A stretch of 11,030 bases of DNA from NCBI GenBank assembly GCA_030609125.1, contig JAUWCW010000037.1, positions 1 through 11,030 on the forward strand. The letters are read 5' to 3'. Positions 6,245 to 11,030 of this stretch are shown here, piece after piece. The stretch's first letter is position 1. Every line of letters begins with the position of its first letter. The stretch comes from Candidatus Rokuibacteriota bacterium (GTDB lineage: Bacteria > JAUVQV01). The notes below the pieces were generated by a model. The model ran no database searches. It was given only the letters and a program-made list of their open reading frames with translations, and was not told where the DNA came from. The position numbers were made by a program, and so were the translations under genes.

Positions 6245-7026
6245 GATTTCAGGTAACGCCTGTTGGTCCACATCATCTCGCGGATCTCGTCCAGATACCG
6301 GAATGTTCTTTCCGAGTACCGGGGAAGGCCCTCGGCGAGGCTGAAGCCGTCGGGGTCCTTTCCTTCAAGGCGCTGGAACATCCGCATGAGGCGGAACCTC
6401 CGGTAGGCGTCGTTGGTGTTCAGGTTGTGGATGTAGCTTCGCACCGACTCCGCGGCGCTGTCGAATCTCCTCACCTCGTACACGGCGCCGGCTTCGCGAC
6501 GGACGGGAACGATGCCGCACCCCTGGGTGAAGCATCTTTGCCCGTAGAGGTTGCTGCCCTCCCTGGCGAAGCGTGACGTTCCCCACCCGGACTCCTTGGC
6601 GGCCTGCACCAGCGCCAGGTTGAGGGGGACCATGTCCACGCGTCTCAGAAGGTTCTCCCAGAGGGAAGGATCGCCCGCGGCCGGGCCGCTCACCCCGTAC
6701 TCTTCCAGGACGCCCTCGAGCCACTTGATGTCCGTCCACGAGACAGCCGTCTTTGCCCGGTGCTCCCCGTAGAGCCGCAGAATCATCCGGCGCCGCTCCA
6801 TGACCCGCCTGTTCTCCTCCTCGACAAGGGGGCGAAGGAAGGCGAAAAACTTTTTCTTTCTTTCACCGGCGTCCTGAATGGCGTGGAAATCGGGCAGGAT
6901 GGCGGTCGGCAGCGGAAACCGGACTTTCGCCTCCTCGCGGCAGCCGGGGAAGAGAAAAAGCACTGCCGTCACCAGGATCACCCCCGTGCGACAGCCCTGC
7001 AGTCCAGCCGGCATAGTCACCTTCAC
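6241..7026 (-). CDS. Bax-like glucosaminidase lipoprotein
   Basis: 261-aa predicted peptidoglycan hydrolase of the glucosaminidase family (PF01832-type, E. coli Bax group). The N terminus has a hydrophobic stretch ending LFLFPGC, a lipobox-like site that would make Cys29 the lipid-modified residue, so the enzyme would be membrane-anchored in the periplasm. The catalytic domain spans about 125-255. QAAKESGWGTSRFAREGSNLYGQ (141-163) includes the likely catalytic Glu145. It is followed by GCGIVP, EVRRFDS, YIHNLNTNDAYR and the terminal RYSERTFRYLDEI, all characteristic of Bax. Residues 50-90 are highly basic and acidic and probably helical. The start is ambiguous: GTG at 7026 has GAGGGG six bases upstream, while ATG at 7014 has AAGGTG close by. 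The GAGGGG can pair with an upstream CCTC in a small hairpin. It starts 28 bp after the MltD-like gene and overlaps the deacetylase start (ATGA). Confidence 0.88.
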   Translation of the reverse strand: MKVTMPAGLQGCRTGVILVTAVLFLFPGCREEAKVRFPLPTAILPDFHAIQDAGERKKKFFAFLRPLVEEENRRVMERRRMILRLYGEHRAKTAVSWTDIKWLEGVLEEYGVSGPAAGDPSLWENLLRRVDMVPLNLALVQAAKESGWGTSRFAREGSNLYGQRCFTQGCGIVPVRREAGAVYEVRRFDSAAESVRSYIHNLNTNDAYRRFRLMRMFQRLEGKDPDGFSLAEGLPRYSERTFRYLDEIREMMWTNRRYLKS

Positions 7027-7054
7027 GCGGAACCCCTCGGGAGAGGAGGCGCTC

Positions 7055-8134
7055 TCAGTTGATGCGGCGCACCGTCAGCCGCTGACCGGGATAGATGGTG
7101 GTCCTCGCCCCGAGGGAGTTCCAGCTCATCAGCTCATTCAGCCGCACGCCGTATTTATGCGCGATGGCAGAGAGGGTGTCCCCCCTGCGCACGCGGTGGT
7201 AGACCATCCTGGGCTCGGGGTGCTTCGCCTCCCAGCCGGCCAGCCCGCTCACAAAGGTGTCCCTTGCCGCCGCCGGGACCTTGACGGTGTACATCCCCTT
7301 CGGCAGGGACCCGCCCCGGATCCAGGCGTTGAGGCCCTTGATCGTCCGGTACGACACCCCCGACGCTTCGGCGATGGCCGACAGGGGAAGGCTCGCCCTG
7401 GCGACCTTCACTTCGACCGCGACGGCCTGCCCGGGGGGGTAAAGCCGCGCCTCGGTCATGTCGATACCGTAGTCGCCGGGATTTTCCAGGACCAGCTTGG
7501 CCGCCATGATCCGGAAGACGTAGCGCTCCGTCTCCCTCGGAAGCGACAGCCCGTAGAAGTCGTTCTCGCCCTGTTTCTCCATGTTCCCGGACACTCTCCG
7601 CTTGCCTGCGTTGTAGGCGGCCATGGCCAGCGGCCACGACCCGAAATCATCGTGCAGATCCTTCAGGTGTTTCAGCCCGGCGTCGGTGGATTCCTCCCAG
7701 TTCCTGCGGTCGTCCCGCCAGGAGTTTCGCTTCAGGCCGTAGGCCTTGCCCGTCCCGTACATGAACTGCCAGGGACCCACGGCCCGGGCGGAGCTGATCG
7801 CCTCGGCGCGCAGGTTGCTCTCCACCACGGGGACGTACCGCAGGTCGAGGGGGAGACCGCTCTTTCTGATCCTCTCCTCGATCATGGGGAAGTACCGCTC
7901 CTTGCGCTTGAACCAGAGCGAGGTGCTCACCGGGTTGGAGAGGATCACCATCAGCTCGATCTCCAGCCGCTCGGCGACGTCCTCCCGGTCGAGGGGCACT
8001 TTTTCGCCGCAGAACTCGAATTCCGCCGGCAGGGGGACCTTCATGAGGGAGCTGATGACCTCCCCCGGATCGGCCGGCGCCGCCGAAGAGTGAAAAAGCA
8101 CCGCCAAGCCCACGATCCATGCAAGTCTTTTCAT
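7055..8134 (-). CDS. MltD-like lytic transglycosylase with LysM domain
   Basis: 359-aa periplasmic enzyme predicted to cleave the MurNAc-GlcNAc bond with formation of 1,6-anhydroMurNAc. Residues 1-20 form a signal peptide (cleavage near SSAAPA-DP; no lipobox, unlike E. coli MltD). The SLT catalytic domain covers about 85-225: the catalytic glutamate is Glu105 in [10 protein letters not shown], followed by AVGPWQFM (118-125), the AYNAG motif (173-177) and a [13 protein letters not shown] segment typical of MltD. Residues about 240-290 contain a degenerate LysM-like repeat ending KVPA. One clear C-terminal LysM (about 310-356, [19 protein letters not shown]) binds glycan strands. E. coli MltD is longer, with two LysM repeats. 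The ATG at 8134 was chosen because the signal peptide begins there and AAGGA lies 10 bases upstream; the open frame continues further upstream but only antisense-like sequence is encoded there. Confidence 0.93.
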   Translation of the reverse strand: MKRLAWIVGLAVLFHSSAAPADPGEVISSLMKVPLPAEFEFCGEKVPLDREDVAERLEIELMVILSNPVSTSLWFKRKERYFPMIEERIRKSGLPLDLRYVPVVESNLRAEAISSARAVGPWQFMYGTGKAYGLKRNSWRDDRRNWEESTDAGLKHLKDLHDDFGSWPLAMAAYNAGKRRVSGNMEKQGENDFYGLSLPRETERYVFRIMAAKLVLENPGDYGIDMTEARLYPPGQAVAVEVKVARASLPLSAIAEASGVSYRTIKGLNAWIRGGSLPKGMYTVKVPAAARDTFVSGLAGWEAKHPEPRMVYHRVRRGDTLSAIAHKYGVRLNELMSWNSLGARTTIYPGQRLTVRRIN

Positions 8135-8189
8135 AGTTCTTTCGTCCTTATCCGCGTTGACACATCCCCCGGCCGCCCCGTGCGGCGCG

Positions 8190-8738
8190 TCACCACTGCC
8201 TCGACCAGTAGTCGACCTCCCAGTACTCGCTCCGGAGCATCTCGTCGATGTCCAGCAGCGCGCTGTCGAGCCTGCCCAGGATCTCGTTCTGCTTCCGCAG
8301 ACAGAAAGTCTCCGCCTCCCGTCCCCGCCACGGCCTGCCCATGAGGTAGAGTTCCCGGTGCCAGGCCTCGTGGACGACGCCTCCCGCCAGCGCCTCAACC
8401 GCCTCGTTTCCCCCGGCCGCCGAGGTCATTCTGCCGCCGCCGATGTCCATGCCCGAGTGGCCGTTCAGGGTGATTCTCCTGATGTTCTTTCTCACGAAGT
8501 ACCAGTTGCGGGAGTCCCGCGCCTCGATGAGGTCGAGGGCCGCGCGGATCCGGGCTATGTAGTCGGGGGTACCCGTGATCTTTATCCCTTCGTGGTACTT
8601 CTGGTCGTACTGCCGTGCGACGGCCTGCATCTTTTCGTAGTTCTCACCGAAATAGGGCTCCACCGCCCCGATCCCGGGGCGTGATGCGCCCATGCAGCAG
8701 ATGCCGGCCGCGACAAGCAGCAGAATTCTGATCTTCAT
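8190..8738 (-). CDS. Exported protein with HExxH motif, putative zinc metalloprotease
   Basis: 182-aa protein that I cannot assign to a named family. Residues 1-25 form a signal peptide ([16 protein letters not shown], cleavage near GIGA-VEP). The C-terminal half has [10 protein letters not shown], an HExxH zinc-binding motif with His123, Glu124 and His127. It is followed 13-15 residues later by GREAETF with Glu141 and Glu143, either of which could be the third zinc ligand of a gluzincin-type peptidase. The following KQNEILGRL helix is of a kind often seen after this ligand. Residues about 30-75 are helical ([19 protein letters not shown]); about 80-110 carry [16 protein letters not shown] just before the motif helix. 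The ATG at 8738 has AAGGGCAG about 9 bases upstream and is served by its own promoter. It lies between lgt and the MltD-like gene, so a role in envelope or peptidoglycan peptide processing is plausible but unproven. Confidence 0.75.
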   Translation of the reverse strand: MKIRILLLVAAGICCMGASRPGIGAVEPYFGENYEKMQAVARQYDQKYHEGIKITGTPDYIARIRAALDLIEARDSRNWYFVRKNIRRITLNGHSGMDIGGGRMTSAAGGNEAVEALAGGVVHEAWHRELYLMGRPWRGREAETFCLRKQNEILGRLDSALLDIDEMLRSEYWEVDYWSRQW

Positions 8739-8768
8739 ATTGCCCAACTGCCCTTTCGCACTTCCCGC

Positions 8769-8777
8769 ATTATACCA
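8769..8777 (-). promoter_or_regulatory. Extended -10 promoter upstream of the HExxH gene
   Basis: Minus strand TGG-TATAAT (8777-8769): a perfect -10 with an upstream TGn extension. Extended -10 promoters can work without a good -35, and none is at the right distance: the nearest TTGACA (8804-8799) is 24 bp away, too far. Transcription would begin near 8762 and leave a leader of about 24 bases containing AAGGGCAG. It would drive the last four genes of the envelope cluster independently of lgt. Confidence 0.55.
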
Positions 8778-8797
8778 AGAATATCCGGGAAGACTCC

Positions 8798-8828
8798 CTG
8801 TCAAACGTTCTTCTGTCAAACGTTCTTC
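8798..8828. repeat. Perfect 15-bp tandem duplication spanning the lgt stop codon
   Basis: The unit TGTCAAACGTTCTTC occurs twice in a row (8799-8813 and 8814-8828), with the preceding C extending the match. On the lgt strand it repeats the final codons AAG AAC GTT TGA, so a second in-frame copy of Lys-Asn-Val-stop follows the real stop. Each copy also contains a TTGACA hexamer. Confidence 0.9.
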
Positions 8829-9598
8829 CCGAGGCGGACACTCCGGAAGAGGAGCAGAGAGCAGATGCCGAGAATGATCCAGCTCGTCATCTGGGGCGGC
8901 GCCGTCAGCCAGCCGCCATCGGCTGTCCGGTGACTGCCGGCCCTGAAGATCTCCACGAAGGGCCGAGCCAGCGCGTAGAGGACAAAGAAGAGCCAGACCA
9001 CCTCCCCGTCCTGCTTCTTTCTCCTGCGCATCCAGAGGAGGGCGAAGAACATCAGGAAGCCGACGGCGGCGAGATAGATCTGAGTGGGATGCACCGCCAC
9101 CCCCTCACCGAAGGCGCGGGCCGCCTGGGACCCGGGGGGGAAAACGACCCCCCAGGCCGCGTCCGTCGGCTTTCCGTAGCAGCAGCCCGCCGAGAAACAG
9201 CCCGCCAGGCGGTGGATGCCGTAGCCGAGCGCGACGTAGGGGGCGGCCACGTCGAGCACGCGGACCGCGGGAAGACGATAGAGGCGGGCGGCCAGAAAGA
9301 AGGCGGCGGCGCCCCCGATGACGCCTCCGTACCAGACGAGGCCCCCCCTGGCCAGAGACGACAGGTCGGTGAGCTCCTTCAGCCCCCCCGGCTCGAATAA
9401 TATGAAGAAGATCTTCGCCCCGAGGAGCGCCCCCACGAGGGTGACGATGCCGGCGGGGAAGATCTTCTCCCAGGGCAGGCCCTCCTTTTTCGCGCGGCGG
9501 GTGGTCAGCTCCAGTCCCAGGATGAACGCGACGGCCAGGACGAAGCCGTAAGTGTGAAACGCGAAACCGCCGGGGAGAGTGAAGAGAACAGGGTGCAT
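8816..9598 (-). CDS. lgt: Prolipoprotein diacylglyceryl transferase (Lgt)
   Basis: 260-aa polytopic inner-membrane enzyme that transfers a diacylglyceryl group from phosphatidylglycerol to the lipobox cysteine of prolipoproteins. Recognisable landmarks are YGFVLAVAFILGLELTTRRA near the N terminus, GGLVWYGGVIGG at 85-96, HRLAGCFSAGCCYGKP at 129-144 with Arg130 as the probable counterpart of the essential Arg143 of E. coli, AVHPTQIYLA at 168-177 and RPFVEIFRAGSHR at 212-224. The E. coli His103 position is Tyr90 here, and a GCF-x2-GCCYG cysteine motif replaces the GNFIN-type sequence; I recall both from a divergent branch of the family. About seven membrane helices are expected. The ATG at 9598 is the only reasonable start; it has only a weak AAGG 13 bases upstream. 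It heads the minus-strand envelope cluster and diverges from the FAD dehydrogenase. Confidence 0.92.
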   Translation of the reverse strand: MHPVLFTLPGGFAFHTYGFVLAVAFILGLELTTRRAKKEGLPWEKIFPAGIVTLVGALLGAKIFFILFEPGGLKELTDLSSLARGGLVWYGGVIGGAAAFFLAARLYRLPAVRVLDVAAPYVALGYGIHRLAGCFSAGCCYGKPTDAAWGVVFPPGSQAARAFGEGVAVHPTQIYLAAVGFLMFFALLWMRRRKKQDGEVVWLFFVLYALARPFVEIFRAGSHRTADGGWLTAPPQMTSWIILGICSLLLFRSVRLGKNV

Positions 9599-9605
9599 GG
9601 TTCGT

Positions 9606-9633
9606 ATTGTGCCTTCACGCCGGATCCAGTCAA
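9606..9633 (-). promoter_or_regulatory. Possible promoter for lgt
   Basis: Minus strand TTGACT (9633-9628), 16-bp spacer, CACAAT (9611-9606). The -10 ends 7 bases before the lgt ATG at 9598, again predicting a leaderless or nearly leaderless mRNA. The -35 matches five of six positions and the -10 four of six. Confidence 0.42.
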
Positions 9634-9662
9634 GAAGAAAGCCGATTGTCGGAGAGCTGTCG

Positions 9663-9677
9663 GAACGGATCCCGTTC
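9663..9677. repeat. Palindrome in the lgt/dehydrogenase intergenic region
   Basis: GAACGG-ATC-CCGTTC is a perfect 6-bp inverted repeat with a 3-base centre. It sits in the 133-bp divergent region, 30 bp upstream of the lgt -35 and about 54 bp before the dehydrogenase ATG. It could be a repressor or activator site for either gene. No convincing -10/-35 pair for the rightward gene was found in the rest of this gap. Confidence 0.35.
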
Positions 9678-9731
9678 TGGCAGACACGAAACGGCTTCCC
9701 CGTGGTACCTTATCTGCGGGAGGGAGACGGA

Positions 9732-11009
9732 ATGATCTCGGACAGCTATGACGTCGTCATCGTCGGCACCGGCCCGGCCGGGCTGGGGGCCGCGTTTCAC
9801 CTCATCGAGAACGATCCCGCCCTGAAGGTCCTCCTGGTCGACAAGGAGAAGATCTGCTCCGGAGGCCTGCTCAACGACTGCAAGCAGAACTACACCTTCC
9901 CCATCGGCTTCGCCGAAGAGTACTGGAGCAAAGAGAGCGCCGAGGAGATCCTCGCCCAGGTCGAGAGGCACCTGCAGCCGGTCATCATGAAAAAGCACAA
10001 CCTGGAGCAGTACCGCCGGCGGGCCCGGCAAATCAGCGTCTCCCTCTGCGACGTGAGGCAGGCCCACGTGGGATCGGACAGGAGCAAGACGCTGATACGG
10101 CGGCTGCTGTCGGAGCTGGAGTCGATGGGCGTTCGGGTCGTGGTGAAAAAGGAGGTGGCCGAGGTCTTCAGCCGCGGCGGAAAAGCCGGCGTCGCCTTCA
10201 CGGACGGCGGGAAGGTATCCGCAAAGGCCGTCATCATCGCCCCCGGCAGGAAAGGGTTTCGCTTCCTCAAGCGGATCATGGAAGAGCTCGGGGTCGCCTA
10301 CGTGGACAACATCGTCGACATCGGAATCCGCCTGGAGACAAGAATCGAGAACTACTCCATCGTGCGGGATTACTACGATCCGAAGATCTACTTCGAGAAC
10401 GGTGTGAGGACCTTCTGCACCAATTCGGGCCTCGCCCGCGTCGTTCTTGAACAATACCAGGATTTCAAGCTCATCAACGGGCACGCCCTCTCGGCCGGTA
10501 GCCGGCGCAACGACCTGGTCAATTTCGCCCTCCTGAGGACGATCCGGCTGGAGGATCCCGTGCGCAGCGGCCACCAGATGGCGGTCTATCTCGGGCGCCT
10601 GGCCAACGAGATCGGCGGGGGAAAGCCGCTCATGCAGCGCGTGGGCGACTTCCGCATGGGAAAGCGCTCCCGGGAAGCGACCTTCACCCGGGACCTTTAC
10701 GACTTTGCCCCGACCTGCAGCGTGACCGCCGGCGACCTCGGCCTGGCCGTGCCCTCGAAGATCATGAAGGACCTCTGGGCGGCGCTGAAGAAGCTGGACA
10801 CCATCGTCCCCGGCGTCCTGCACCCGAGCACCATCATGTACTACCCGGAGATCAAGATGTACGCCAACAAGCCCGCCTTCCTGGACGAGCATTTCCAGGT
10901 GAAGGCCGGGATCTACATGATCGGCGACGGCGCCGGCACCTCGCGGGGGATAACGGGCGCGTGGGCAAGCGGCATCCGGGCAGCTCAGGGGATCCTGCGG
11001 CTTCTCTAG
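9732..11009 (+). CDS. FAD-dependent dehydrogenase of the COG2509 type
   Basis: 425-aa cytoplasmic flavoprotein. The N terminus DVVIVGTGPAGLGAAFHL (7-24) is a Rossmann dinucleotide-binding fold with GxGxxG at 12-17, and VLLVDKE at 33-39 supplies the acidic residue that holds the FAD ribose. AVIIAPGRKG (166-175) is the second conserved FAD segment. The C-terminal YMIGDGAGTSRGITGAWASGI (395-415) is the classical second FAD motif and is the best match to the uncharacterised FAD-dependent dehydrogenases of COG2509. The segment SVTAGDLGLAVPSKI (330-344) also fits that group. The true electron donor and substrate are unknown for the family. CSGGLLNDCKQNY (42-54) holds two cysteines close to the flavin loop. 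The ATG at 9732 has GGAGG eight bases upstream; the open frame extends 51 codons further upstream but that part encodes no fold. It diverges from lgt, and the stop is 21 bases from the window edge. Confidence 0.85.
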   Translation: MISDSYDVVIVGTGPAGLGAAFHLIENDPALKVLLVDKEKICSGGLLNDCKQNYTFPIGFAEEYWSKESAEEILAQVERHLQPVIMKKHNLEQYRRRARQISVSLCDVRQAHVGSDRSKTLIRRLLSELESMGVRVVVKKEVAEVFSRGGKAGVAFTDGGKVSAKAVIIAPGRKGFRFLKRIMEELGVAYVDNIVDIGIRLETRIENYSIVRDYYDPKIYFENGVRTFCTNSGLARVVLEQYQDFKLINGHALSAGSRRNDLVNFALLRTIRLEDPVRSGHQMAVYLGRLANEIGGGKPLMQRVGDFRMGKRSREATFTRDLYDFAPTCSVTAGDLGLAVPSKIMKDLWAALKKLDTIVPGVLHPSTIMYYPEIKMYANKPAFLDEHFQVKAGIYMIGDGAGTSRGITGAWASGIRAAQGILRLL

Positions 11010-11030
11010 GTCAAATGCCCCACCTCCTCC

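Noticed and set aside
6878-8344. 488-codon open frame on the plus strand
   Set aside because: It is antisense to the MltD- and Bax-like genes, which have clear catalytic motifs. The translation is rich in Pro, Gly, His and Arg, as expected for a mirror frame in GC-rich DNA, and shows no domain.
8135-8398. 88-residue N-terminal extension of the MltD-like protein
   Set aside because: It overlaps the C-terminal part of the HExxH gene out of frame and would bury the signal peptide that begins at the ATG at 8134.
8690-8738. Lipobox in the signal peptide of the HExxH protein
   Set aside because: The cysteines in AAGICCMG are not preceded by the small residue required at -1 of a proper lipobox, so cleavage by signal peptidase I is more likely.
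9630-10892. 420-codon open frame on the minus strand
   Set aside because: Antisense to the FAD dehydrogenase; compositionally biased (HLH, PGR, DDD runs), with no recognisable fold or start signal.
11011-11030. Possible end of a convergent minus-strand gene (TGA at 11013-11011)
   Set aside because: Only six codons (ending Arg-Arg-Trp-Gly-Ile) are visible before the window edge, too few to support a gene.
1-11030. CRISPR array, tRNA, rRNA, insertion sequence or prophage
   Set aside because: No regularly spaced repeats, cloverleaf-like segments, rRNA signatures, transposase motifs or terminal repeats were seen on either strand.

Overview
GC-rich, densely coded chromosomal DNA from what looks like a Gram-negative bacterium. 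The cell-wall enzymes are the types found with a periplasm: an MltD-like transglycosylase, a Bax-like glucosaminidase, and a PgaB-like deacetylase with a signal peptide. The long PAS hybrid kinase and the COG2509-type flavoprotein would fit Desulfobacterota (former Deltaproteobacteria) or a related anaerobic lineage. That placement is inference from gene flavour only. I see no rRNA, tRNA, CRISPR array, insertion sequence or phage gene, and no gene-free stretch longer than about 135 bases.

Layout. (1) 16-780, minus strand: a small SGNH hydrolase followed by an unrecognised 66-aa protein with the strongest ribosome binding site in the window. (2) 903-2661, plus strand: an ASMT/COMT-type O-methyltransferase followed closely by a FetB/UPF0014 membrane protein with no ATPase partner in view. 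These two pairs diverge from a 122-bp region that carries opposed promoter-like elements and an inverted repeat. (3) 2635-5117, minus strand: a 93-aa three-helix membrane protein whose stop overlaps the start of a 733-aa hybrid histidine kinase by one base (TGATG). The kinase tail overlaps the FetB tail by 27 bp. (4) 5162-9598, minus strand: a five-gene cell-envelope cluster in the order Lgt, HExxH protein, MltD, Bax, polysaccharide deacetylase. The last two overlap as ATGA. (5) 9732-11009, plus strand: a FAD-dependent dehydrogenase divergent from lgt.

How the parts may work together. The cluster in region 4 combines lipoprotein acylation, glycan-strand cleavage by two chemistries, polysaccharide deacetylation and a putative zinc peptidase, so it reads as an envelope-remodelling unit. 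An internal extended -10 promoter allows the last four genes to be expressed without lgt. The kinase and its small partner look like a two-component membrane sensor whose downstream target is not in the window.

Most notable observations: the FetB homologue seems to lack the LALGA-type segment that contacts an ABC ATPase and also has no ATPase gene next to it; the 93-aa protein looks like a stand-alone version of the kinase sensor domain; an uncharacterised HExxH protein sits in the wall-hydrolase cluster; and at least three genes have promoter-like -10 elements only 6-9 bases before the ATG, suggesting leaderless or near-leaderless transcripts.
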